Shown: positions 7,853 through 14,254 of the stretch, piece by piece | Layout: each line of letters opens with the position of its first letter | How positions within the stretch are numbered: position 1 is the first letter of the stretch | Assembly: GCF_000024025.1 (NCBI RefSeq) | Contig: NC_013131.1 | Coordinates: 1,922,001 to 1,986,000, forward strand | Reading direction: 5' to 3' | Length of the DNA: 64,000 nt | DNA from: Catenulispora acidiphila DSM 44928 | Lineage (GTDB): Bacteria; Actinomycetota; Actinomycetes; Streptomycetales; Catenulisporaceae | Program-made: the position numbers and the translations under genes | The notes under the pieces: generated by a model | The model's database searches: none | Told to the model about the DNA's origin: nothing | Seen by the model: the letters and a program-made list of their open reading frames with translations, nothing else

Positions 7853-9190
7853 ATGGAACGTCAGCAGGAGTTCGTACTCCGCACCCTCGAAGAGCGGGAC
7901 ATCCGCTTCGTGCGTCTCTGGTTCACCGACGTCCTGGGCTTCCTGAAATCGGTGGCGATCGCCCCGGCGGAGCTGGAACAGGCGTTCAGCGAGGGCATCG
8001 GCTTCGACGGCTCGTCGATCGAGGGCTTCGCCCGGGTGGCCGAGTCGGACATGCTGGCCAAGCCCGACCCCGCGACGTTCCAGATCCTGCCCTGGCGCGC
8101 GGAGTCCCCGGGCACGGCGCGCATGTTCTGCGACATCCTGATGCCCGACGGCGCCCCCAGCTACGCGGACCCCCGCTGGGTGCTCAAGCGCACCCTGGCC
8201 AAGGCCGCCGAGCGCGGGTTCACGTTCTACACGCACCCCGAGATCGAGTTCTACCTGTTCGAGGGCCAGCCCAAGCCGGGCAAGGCACCGGAGCCGGTGG
8301 ACCATTCGGGGTACTTCGACCTCACCCCGCACGGCGTCGGCCACGACTTCCGCCGCCAGGCCATCACCCACCTGGAGTCGATGGGCATCTCGGTGGAGTT
8401 CAGCCACCACGAGGGCGGCCCGGGCCAGCAGGAGATCGACCTGCGCTACGCCGACGCGCTGTCCACCGCGGACAACATCATGACCTTCCGCCACGTCATG
8501 AAGGAGGTGGCGCTCGAGCAGGACGTCTACGCCTCCTTCATGCCCAAGCCGCTGGCCGAGCACCCCGGCAGCGGCATGCACACCCACCTGTCGCTGTTCG
8601 AGGGCGACCGCAACGCCTTCCACGAACCCGGCGCGGAGTACAGCCTGTCCAAGACCGGCCGCAGCTTCATCGCCGGCCTCCTGCACCACGCCAGCGAGTT
8701 CACCGCCGTCACCAACCAGTTCGTGAACAGCTACAAGCGCCTCTTCAGCGGCGGCGAGGCGCCCAGCTACATCAGCTGGGGCCACAACAACCGCTCGGCC
8801 CTGGTCCGCGTCCCGATGTACAAGCCCTCCAAATCCCAGTCCAGCCGCGTCGAAGTCCGCTCCCTGGACTCGGCCTGCAACCCCTACCTCGCCTTCGCCG
8901 TGATGCTGGCCGCAGGCCTGAAGGGCGTCGAGGAAGGCTACGAACTCCCCGCCGGCGCCGAGGACAACATCTGGACCCTGACCGACGGCGAACGCCGCGC
9001 CCTGGGCATCGAGACCCTGCCCTCCTCGCTGTCGGAGGCCATCTCCCGCATGGAGGAAAGCGAGCTGGTCGCCGAGACCCTCGGCGAGCACGTCTTCGAC
9101 TTCTTCCTGCGAAACAAGCGCGCCGAATGGCTGGACTACCGGCACCAGGTGACGCCGTTCGAGCTGAACCGGTACCTGCCGGTGCTGTAG
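7853..9190 (+). CDS. glnA2: Glutamine synthetase-like enzyme, GlnA2 class
   Basis: A 445-residue class I glutamine synthetase homologue. It shows the beta-grasp segment (L-R-T-L-E-E-R-D-I-R-F-V-R-L-W-F), the D-G-S-S-I-E-G-F latch, metal-binding E-I-E-F-Y, M-H-T-H-L-S, and the R-S-A-L-V-R-V-P nucleotide region. The start is the ATG at 7853, matching the conserved opening M-x-R-Q-x-E-F-V-L. The tyrosine loop N-L-Y-x-L-P that GlnE adenylylates in GlnA1 is absent; the equivalent stretch reads D-N-I-W-T-L-T. So this paralogue should escape GlnE control. In Streptomyces, GlnA2-4 paralogues have been linked to gamma-glutamylation of polyamines or amines rather than bulk glutamine synthesis. Its position between panB and glnE matches the mycobacterial order. 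Confidence 0.9.
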   Translation: MERQQEFVLRTLEERDIRFVRLWFTDVLGFLKSVAIAPAELEQAFSEGIGFDGSSIEGFARVAESDMLAKPDPATFQILPWRAESPGTARMFCDILMPDGAPSYADPRWVLKRTLAKAAERGFTFYTHPEIEFYLFEGQPKPGKAPEPVDHSGYFDLTPHGVGHDFRRQAITHLESMGISVEFSHHEGGPGQQEIDLRYADALSTADNIMTFRHVMKEVALEQDVYASFMPKPLAEHPGSGMHTHLSLFEGDRNAFHEPGAEYSLSKTGRSFIAGLLHHASEFTAVTNQFVNSYKRLFSGGEAPSYISWGHNNRSALVRVPMYKPSKSQSSRVEVRSLDSACNPYLAFAVMLAAGLKGVEEGYELPAGAEDNIWTLTDGERRALGIETLPSSLSEAISRMEESELVAETLGEHVFDFFLRNKRAEWLDYRHQVTPFELNRYLPVL

Positions 9191-9236
9191 GGCGGCGCTC
9201 TAGGCGCTCCAGGTGCTCCTGGCGCTCTAGGAGTGG

Positions 9237-9626
9237 CTACTCCTTGGTCCAGTTCCGCAGGACCCAGGAGATAGCCCCCACGTCCAGCTTCCCCTCCGCC
9301 GCGTCCCCTGCCAGCCGCGCCGCCTCGCGCAGGTCGGGCAGGACGCGGAGTCCGCAGGCGGACAGGTACGCCACGGCTGTCGCGGCGGCGAACAGCCGAT
9401 TGGCGTTCTCCAGGGCCGGGACGCGGGCGAGTTGGTGCAGCAGGGCCGCGGCCTGGTGGTGCGGCCGCTCGTAGACGCGGCGGCCGAGGACCACGGCCTC
9501 GGTGCGGGCGAGGGCGGCGAACAGGGCGCCGTAGTCCAGGACGGCGGGGTCGCCGGGGAGGCGCTGCGCGGCGTCGAGGAGCCAGGCGATGTCGATCGGG
9601 TGGTCGGGGGTGGTCTCCGGGCTCAC
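9237..9626 (-). CDS. Doc/Fic-like toxin with degenerate Fic motif
   Basis: A 129-residue protein whose size, all-helical pattern and L-x-x-x-P-A-L-E-N-A-N-R-L-F-A-A-A-T-A segment (about residues 70-90) resemble Doc-type Fic proteins, where the active motif is H-x-F/L-x-x-A/G-N-K/R-R. Here the position of the catalytic histidine is proline and the last basic residue is leucine. Doc toxins phosphorylate elongation factor Tu; without the histidine, transfer chemistry is doubtful, so this may be an inactivated toxin or a divergent member. Its start overlaps the stop of the preceding antitoxin-like gene by four bases (ATGA), the usual antitoxin-first TA layout. Confidence 0.6.
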   Translation of the reverse strand: MSPETTPDHPIDIAWLLDAAQRLPGDPAVLDYGALFAALARTEAVVLGRRVYERPHHQAAALLHQLARVPALENANRLFAAATAVAYLSACGLRVLPDLREAARLAGDAAEGKLDVGAISWVLRNWTKE

Positions 9627-9844
9627 GCGGCCGGCTGCAGGTCGTCGTCGAACGCCCCCGAGGCCTTCGCGTCCTGGACGAACTGGTCGAAGACCGCGTC
9701 GAAGACCGCGCGGCGGCCTCGGGTGTCGGCGTCGATCAGCCGGGCCAGGTACTCGCCGAGGTTCACTCCGGCGTCCGCGGCGGCGGCTCGGGCCGCTTCG
9801 GCGATCACGTCCGGGACGCGCGCGTTCAACTGCTGATTGCCCAT
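9623..9844 (-). CDS. Ribbon-helix-helix type antitoxin
   Basis: A 73-residue protein beginning M-G-N-Q-Q-L-N-A-R-V-P-D, a short beta strand with alternating polar residues like RHH (CopG/Phd-partner) DNA-binding antitoxins, followed by two amphipathic helices (A-A-R-A-A-A-A-D-A-G-V-N-L-G-E-Y-L-A-R-L-I). The last 30 residues are acidic and probably wrap the toxin. It is the first gene of a two-gene operon, overlapping the Doc-like gene by four bases. An inverted repeat eight bases before the start is a good candidate for autoregulation. Confidence 0.7.
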   Translation of the reverse strand: MGNQQLNARVPDVIAEAARAAAADAGVNLGEYLARLIDADTRGRRAVFDAVFDQFVQDAKASGAFDDDLQPAA

Positions 9845-9851
9845 AGCAGCA

Positions 9852-9868
9852 TGCTAGCGCCGCTAGCA
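9852..9868. promoter_or_regulatory. Palindromic operator of the toxin-antitoxin operon
   Basis: TGCTAGC-GCC-GCTAGCA is a perfect 7-base inverted repeat immediately upstream of the antitoxin start at 9844. RHH antitoxins bind such short palindromes and repress their own operon, so this is the likely operator; binding is inferred. Confidence 0.55.
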
Positions 9869-10010
9869 GGTCCTGTCACCAGGCTTAGGACCAAAGTCTT
9901 AGGCAGCTGCCGCCCAGAGCCGGAGGCGACGTGCACGCCTCCCGGGCGAGGATCGAAAAGCGACGAGCCGCCCACGGGCCCGCGCCGAGCCGACGACCTG
10001 GAGGAACGAC

Positions 10011-10967
10011 ATGCGCGCAGTGTGGCTGCGAGACTTCGGCGCCCCGACGGAGCTGCACGCGGAGGACACCCCGGAGCCCGTCCCCCAACCGAACACGGCA
10101 CTGGTCGACGTCGCCTACGCGAACATCACCTTCGTCGAGACCCAAGCCCGCGCCGGCACCGGCCCGTTCCACCCGACGCTGCCGACGATCCCCGGCAACG
10201 GTGTCGGGGGAGTGGTCCGCGCGGTCGGCGACGGCGTGGACCCGGCGCTCATCGGCACCCGCGTGGTCGGCTCGACCGGCGGTTCGGGCGGCTACGCCGA
10301 GGTGGCGCTGGTCCCGATCGACGTCCTGTATCCGGTCCCTGACACGCTCGCCCTCGACGCGGCGGTGGCGGTCCTCGCCGACGGCCGCACCGCCTCCCTG
10401 CTCATCGAGGCCGCGACCATCCGGCCCGGCGACCGCGTCCTGATCGAGGCGGCGGCAGGCGGCGTCGGCACACTGCTGATCCAGCTCGCGAAGACAGCCG
10501 GCGCCACCGTGATCGCCCTGGCCGGCGGTCCCCGCAAGACCGACCTCGCCACCGCCCTCGGCGCGGACCAGGCGATCGACTACCGCGACCCGGCGTGGCC
10601 GCGGCAGCTGGACGAGCCCGTGGACGTGGTCTTCGACGGCGTCGGCGGCGCCACCGGCCGCACCGCCTACGAACAGCTCCGCCCCGGCGGCCGCATCCTC
10701 ACCTACGGCCTGGCCAGCGGGCAGTGGACCGCCGTCCCCGAGGACGAGGCGCGCGAACGCGGCGTCACCGTCGTCCGCCCCACCGCCGGACCCGCGGACC
10801 TCCGCCGGTTGACGGAATCCGCGCTGCGCGCCGCCGCCGACGGGACGCTGCGCCCGGTGATCGGACAGCGGTTCCCGTTGGAGCGCGCCGATGCCGCGCA
10901 CGCTGCCATCGAAGCCCGGTCGACGGTCGGAAAAACCCTGCTCCTGACAGGCAAAACGGTAGAATGA
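10011..10967 (+). CDS. NADPH:quinone oxidoreductase-like, zinc-independent MDR family
   Basis: A 318-residue medium-chain dehydrogenase/reductase. The GroES-like N-terminus (M-R-A-V-W-L-R-D-F-G) lacks the cysteine/histidine set that binds catalytic zinc and has no structural-zinc lobe, as in quinone oxidoreductases. The Rossmann half starts at A-A-A-G-G-V-G-T-L-L-I-Q-L-A-K near residue 150 (G-G-V-G, the A-x-x-G-x-x-G form), with V-D-V-V-F-D-G-V-G-G following. It should reduce quinones or conjugated carbonyls with NADPH in the cytosol. GGAGG lies seven bases before the ATG. The next gene starts three bases after its stop, so the two are cotranscribed. Confidence 0.88.
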   Translation: MRAVWLRDFGAPTELHAEDTPEPVPQPNTALVDVAYANITFVETQARAGTGPFHPTLPTIPGNGVGGVVRAVGDGVDPALIGTRVVGSTGGSGGYAEVALVPIDVLYPVPDTLALDAAVAVLADGRTASLLIEAATIRPGDRVLIEAAAGGVGTLLIQLAKTAGATVIALAGGPRKTDLATALGADQAIDYRDPAWPRQLDEPVDVVFDGVGGATGRTAYEQLRPGGRILTYGLASGQWTAVPEDEARERGVTVVRPTAGPADLRRLTESALRAAADGTLRPVIGQRFPLERADAAHAAIEARSTVGKTLLLTGKTVE

Positions 10968-10970
10968 GGC

Positions 10971-11528
10971 ATGCGTTCCGCAGAGGAAATCCGCGAGCAT
11001 GCGATCGACGGTCTGAACCACGCTCTGAAGCGTCCAGCCATGTACGGCGGCTGGCCCGCGGTGTGGCCCTACCAGGACACCCTCAGCTACATCGACGAAT
11101 CCAGCCACCGGTTCGAGATCGTCGACGGCCACGCCCGCAACCCGATGGGCTTCGTCGACGAGTCGCTGTCAGACCCCGATGAATCCTTCTTCCAAGCGCT
11201 GTTCATCCCGCATTACCACGCGCTCGGCTGGTTCCGGCCCGACGCCGTCCTCGATCCGGTCGCCCACAAGGCTTTCCTCGACGGTCTCGACCTCTGGCTC
11301 GTCGATCCCCACACCCGGGCCGAGGTCCTTGAACTGCTCGGCCCGCCCTCCTGGAAGCACAGCGAGGTGATCGCCTACGTCACGGCGGACCCGGCCGATC
11401 CGGCGCTGGTCCTCGGGTTCCACGACGACATCGTCGCCAGCGCCTGGACCTCCGAGGGCAGATTCCCCGCCGGCCTGCGCCTGACCCCGGCGGGCAAGGA
11501 GCGCCTGGCGAGCCGTTCCACCCCTTGA
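10971..11528 (+). CDS. Hypothetical protein
   Basis: A 185-residue protein that I do not recognise. No signal peptide or membrane segment is visible. It is rich in aromatic residues and histidine (M-Y-G-G-W-P-A-V-W-P-Y near residue 24, I-P-H-Y-H-A-L-G-W-F near 80) and starts with a helical stretch (S-A-E-E-I-R-E-H-A-I-D-G-L-N-H-A-L). It begins three bases after the quinone oxidoreductase stop and therefore shares its transcript, but no functional link is evident. Confidence 0.6.
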   Translation: MRSAEEIREHAIDGLNHALKRPAMYGGWPAVWPYQDTLSYIDESSHRFEIVDGHARNPMGFVDESLSDPDESFFQALFIPHYHALGWFRPDAVLDPVAHKAFLDGLDLWLVDPHTRAEVLELLGPPSWKHSEVIAYVTADPADPALVLGFHDDIVASAWTSEGRFPAGLRLTPAGKERLASRSTP

Positions 11529-11565
11529 CCGCTCTGCTCCTGGCTGCTGTCCTATCAGACGTCCC

Positions 11566-11582
11566 GTCCGGTTCTGTCCGGA
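11566..11582. repeat. Second copy of the 17-base promoter-region element
   Basis: GTCCGGTTCTGTCCGGA is identical to 6237-6253 and sits 41 bases before the gene at 11623. A looser relative (GTCCGG-TTCTTGTC-GTCCGG) is at 59266-59285, in front of the minus-strand gene at 59220. Confidence 0.6.
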
Positions 11583-11622
11583 ACTGGATACAAACACCCT
11601 GACACGCAGCCGGGAGCAGTTG

Positions 11623-12480
11623 ATGCCGCGCACCCGTACCACCCTGGTCGAAGACCTCGCCGCCGCGCGCGTCGCCGTGCCGGCGCTCGCCGAGCGGGCG
11701 GCGCGGGTGGTCGAGGGGATGGGGGATCCGAAGGCGGTGTCGCAGCTGCCGGGGTGGAACGCCGCCGACGTCGCCGTGCACCTGGGGATGGCGTGCACCG
11801 CCTACTCCGCCGCGGCGGCCGGGGTGCTGGACGTCAAGCGCTGGGACAAGGTCGTGCCGGTGCACCCCGACCTCGCGCAGCGTGTCGCGGTGCTGAACGC
11901 CACCACGCTCGCGCAGGCCCATCCCGACGCCTACCTCGCGGTCCCCGGCCAGCTCCGCGACGGCGCCGCCGCCCTGGTCGCGGCGCTGGACGGCCGCGAC
12001 CCCGACGAGCCGTGCGGCATCCCGTGGTTCGGCCTCGACACGCCGCTGTCGCTGGCCGCCGTGGTGGGGCTCTTCCTGAGCGAGACGGCGCTGCACGTGC
12101 TGGACGTGGCCCGCGCCTCCGGGCAGAAGTGGGTGGTCCCGCCGGAGATCGCGCGGCTGATCATCTCGCTGGCCTACCTCGACACCATCCCGCGCACCGT
12201 CGACGCCTCCCGCGCCGCGGCCGTGCACGCGGTGTTCCGCATCCACGTCCGCGGCGGTGTGACCATCGGTGTGGACGTCGACGGCCCGCAGGTCGAGACC
12301 CACCGCGACCCGGCACCGGCCCGCACCGACTGCCACATCTGGGTCGACCCGGTGGCCCTGGTCCTCACCGCCAGCGGCCGCAGCTCCCAAGCCCGCCAGA
12401 TCGCCGCCGGCCGCATGGTCTCCTTCGGCCGCAAACCATGGCTGGGCCCGGTGTTCGGGCGGATCTTCGCTCACCCCTGA
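11623..12480 (+). CDS. Maleylpyruvate isomerase N-terminal (DinB-like) domain protein
   Basis: A 285-residue protein. The N-terminal 180 residues fit the MDMPI/DinB four-helix fold: Q-L-P-G-W-N-A-A-D-V-A-V-H-L-G (near 45), a downstream E-T-A-L-H-V-L-D-V-A-R helix, and histidines placed for a metal site. In actinobacteria this fold occurs in mycothiol-dependent enzymes such as maleylpyruvate isomerase. The C-terminal 90 residues (V-F-R-I-H-V-R-G-G-V-T-I-G-V, then I-W-V-D-P-V-A-L-V-L-T-A-S-G-R) resemble the SCP2-like domain often fused to it. The substrate is not known. The ATG at 11623 follows a GGGAG; a TTG directly before it is unlikely to be used. Confidence 0.8.
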   Translation: MPRTRTTLVEDLAAARVAVPALAERAARVVEGMGDPKAVSQLPGWNAADVAVHLGMACTAYSAAAAGVLDVKRWDKVVPVHPDLAQRVAVLNATTLAQAHPDAYLAVPGQLRDGAAALVAALDGRDPDEPCGIPWFGLDTPLSLAAVVGLFLSETALHVLDVARASGQKWVVPPEIARLIISLAYLDTIPRTVDASRAAAVHAVFRIHVRGGVTIGVDVDGPQVETHRDPAPARTDCHIWVDPVALVLTASGRSSQARQIAAGRMVSFGRKPWLGPVFGRIFAHP

Positions 12481-12854
12481 GAATCACGGCCCGGCACCCG
12501 CAACTCGCAGCGGCCGTCGACGCACTCGCGCCGCACCCTTCCCGCAGAGACGGTCTGGATCAACCCCATGGTCCAGCACATCGGACAACCGCGAAGTGCG
12601 AGCAGACCGACCGGGACCAGGAGCAACGCCGCGATCCCCACGAGCGGGATCAGAGCCAGACCGGCGACGATCGATCCGAAGCCGACAAAGCCGCGCGCCA
12701 GATGCCGCGGCAGGGAGGCGCTCGCGAACTGACCGGGTTCAGGCACAGCAGGCTTATGGTCCTCCGCCGCCACGAGTACCTGCACACCGTCATCCGCGAC
12801 CGGCCGCACGACCCCGCCCCCAGCCACGAGCACCCGCACACCCTCACCACCCAC
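12471..12854 (-). CDS. Small cysteine-containing membrane protein next to an ECF sigma factor
   Basis: A protein of up to 127 residues with one or two membrane segments at about 55-90 (G-S-I-V-A-G-L-A-L-I-P-L-V-G-I-A-A, then L-L-V-P-V-G-L-L-A-L-R). It continues with R-G-C-P-M-C-W-T-M-G-L and ends with R-R-E-C-V-D-G-R-C-E-L, giving two cysteine pairs that could bind metal or form disulphides. Its start overlaps the end of the sigma factor gene by 11 bases, so the two are translationally coupled. A role as a sensor or inhibitor of that sigma factor is only an inference. The N-terminal 45 residues are uncertain, because several GTG starts are possible. The 3' end overlaps the convergent MDMPI gene by 10 bases. 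Confidence 0.6.
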   Translation of the reverse strand: MGGEGVRVLVAGGGVVRPVADDGVQVLVAAEDHKPAVPEPGQFASASLPRHLARGFVGFGSIVAGLALIPLVGIAALLLVPVGLLALRGCPMCWTMGLIQTVSAGRVRRECVDGRCELRVPGRDSQG

Positions 12855-13431
12855 GACCCGCCACCTCCGTTCCCTCCGTTCCGTCCGTCCCCTCCGAAAC
12901 CAGCGCCGCCCGCACCATCGCCCGAGCCCGGTGCAACCGCGACTTCATCGCCGCCACACTCAGCCCCAGCTCCTGCGCGACACCGCGCCCCGACCAGCCC
13001 TGCACGTCCCGCATGATCAGCACCCTGCGCAGGTCCTCCGGCAGCGCCACGATCGCCGCGACGACCGCCTCGGCCTCCAGTCGCGCCAGCACGTCGTCCT
13101 CCACCGCGTCGCAGGCCACGTCGACGCCCCACGGTGTGTCCCGCCGCCGCATCGCGACCCGCGCCCGCCGCAGACACTCGTTCCGCACGATGCGGAACAT
13201 CCACGACCCCAGCGCCGCCGTGGCGCGCAGCATGCCGATCCGGCGGTACAGGATGATCACCGCCTCCTGCGCGGCGTCCTCGGCGTCCTGGGGCGTCGCG
13301 CACAGGGTTCTGGCGAAGCGCAGTACGTGCGGGTAGGACCCCGCCACCAGTGCGCGCACCGCCTCGGCGTCGCCGTCCTGCGCCGCTCGCACCAGGCGCT
13401 CGCCCGGCCATGCCGTCGCCGGTTCACCCAC
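12844..13431 (-). CDS. ECF RNA polymerase sigma factor
   Basis: A 195-residue sigma-70 family protein. Region 2 spans about residues 20-85 (L-V-A-G-S-Y-P-H-V-L-R-F-A-R-T-L, D-A-E-D-A-A-Q-E-A-V-I-I-L-Y-R-R, S-W-M-F-R-I-V-R-N-E-C). Region 4 spans about 125-180 (L-P-E-D-L-R-R-V-L-I-M-R-D-V-Q-G-W, then S-V-A-A-M-K-S-R-L-H-R-A-R). It starts at GTG 13431, inside the stop of a 30-residue membrane peptide gene, and overlaps a second membrane protein gene downstream. Such neighbours commonly sequester ECF factors. The last 17 residues are a low-complexity tail from 9-base repeats at 12863-12898. Target promoters are unknown. Confidence 0.88.
   Translation of the reverse strand: MGEPATAWPGERLVRAAQDGDAEAVRALVAGSYPHVLRFARTLCATPQDAEDAAQEAVIILYRRIGMLRATAALGSWMFRIVRNECLRRARVAMRRRDTPWGVDVACDAVEDDVLARLEAEAVVAAIVALPEDLRRVLIMRDVQGWSGRGVAQELGLSVAAMKSRLHRARAMVRAALVSEGTDGTEGTEVAGRGW
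12863..12898. repeat. 9-bp tandem repeat in the 3' end of the sigma factor gene
   Basis: About four units related to CCCTCCGTT (plus strand) encode the G-T-D-G-T-E-G-T-E tail of the sigma factor on the minus strand. The period keeps the reading frame. It resembles the 9-base repeats in glnE and in the flavohaemoglobin gene. Confidence 0.7.
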
Positions 13432-13516
13432 GCGTCCGACCCCGCTTCCGCATCAGCGACACGGTGCACGCGCATACCAGCACCGCCGCCACGACTGCCA
13501 CTGTCGCCCACATCAT
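13424..13516 (-). CDS. Thirty-residue membrane peptide coupled to the ECF sigma gene
   Basis: A short frame from ATG 13516 encodes M-M-W-A-T-V-A-V-V-A-A-V-L-V, then C-A-C-T-V-S-L-M, then the basic end R-K-R-G-R-T-R-G: one hydrophobic helix followed by a positively charged tail, as in single-pass small membrane proteins. GAGGAGG lies about 8 bases before the ATG, an excellent Shine-Dalgarno. Its TGA overlaps the GTG start of the sigma factor, so translation is probably coupled. It could be a sensor or inhibitor partner of the sigma factor, or a leader peptide; the sequence does not decide. Confidence 0.6.
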   Translation of the reverse strand: MMWATVAVVAAVLVCACTVSLMRKRGRTRG

Positions 13517-13626
13517 CCCGGTGTCCTCCTCGTGTACGCCCCACTCGGCCGTGCGGCCGACTCCCCGATAAGAGACACCGCGCCGCGAGAAGGATTCATC
13601 CGGGTTCCCCGTGCTTTGATGATCAG

Positions 13627-14139
13627 ATGAACCCCGACGAAGAACTCGTCTACGAGGTCGACGAGAACGACCGGATCCTGCGGATCGTGCGCCGTGGCGA
13701 ACTCACCGACAAGAGCCTGCGGCACCGCAGTGTCGACATCCTGTTCCGCGACAGCGCGGGGCGGATCCTGGTGCACCGGCGCGCCGCGGTGAAGCGCGTC
13801 TTTCCGCAGTACTACGACATGTTCGTGGCCGGCATGGTCCCGGCCGGCGAGTCCTACGACCAGGCCGCGCGCCGGGAGGCCGCCGAGGAGGTCGGGCAGC
13901 GCAACGTCGTGCTGCGGCCGGTCGGCAGGTGGCGTTTCGACGACGCCGAGGTGCCGCAGTGGGGCTCGGTCTACACCGCGACCGTCACCGGCCCGGTGGT
14001 CCCGCAGCCCGAGGAGGTCGAGTGGTTCGGCTTCCTCACCGAGGCGGAGCTGGCCGAGAAGATCGAGCAGGACGACTTCTGCCCGGACAGCCTGTTTTTC
14101 TATCGCCAGTACCGCAAGCTGCGCGGCTACGCGGTGTGA
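13627..14139 (+). CDS. NUDIX hydrolase (YfcD-like)
   Basis: A 170-residue cytosolic enzyme with a complete Nudix box (G-x5-E-x7-R-E-x2-E-E-x-G): G-M-V-P-A-G-E then R-E-A-A-E-E-V-G, about residues 75-97, which binds the metal ions. The opening E-E-L-V-Y-E-V-D-E-N-D-R-I and R-H-R-S-V-D-I-L-F-R-D match the YfcD / isopentenyl-diphosphate-isomerase-like subgroup, which hydrolyse nucleoside-diphosphate derivatives. The exact substrate is not predictable. The ATG at 13627 was chosen because the box and the N-terminal strand begin shortly after it; upstream reading in this frame is antisense to the sigma factor gene. Confidence 0.88.
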   Translation: MNPDEELVYEVDENDRILRIVRRGELTDKSLRHRSVDILFRDSAGRILVHRRAAVKRVFPQYYDMFVAGMVPAGESYDQAARREAAEEVGQRNVVLRPVGRWRFDDAEVPQWGSVYTATVTGPVVPQPEEVEWFGFLTEAELAEKIEQDDFCPDSLFFYRQYRKLRGYAV

Positions 14140-14254
14140 TCGGCGGCGTGCCCGCGACCGTGATCGTGCCCTGAACAGCCCCGCCGCGCGCGAGGCGGCC
14201 GGCTCGGCGGACACCAGGCGCCGGTGGCGATCGCCGTCGGCTAGATTGGGCCGG

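Noticed and set aside
9192-9232. Terminator after glnA2
   Set aside because: The repeated GGCGCTCTAGG stretches form only a 5-base stem (CCAGG-N4-CCTGG) and have no T-tract, so it is not called.
11754-13016. Plus-strand frame of 420 codons over the MDMPI gene and beyond
   Set aside because: Arg/Pro/His-rich translation without motifs, overlapping the better-supported MDMPI and sigma factor genes in other frames.
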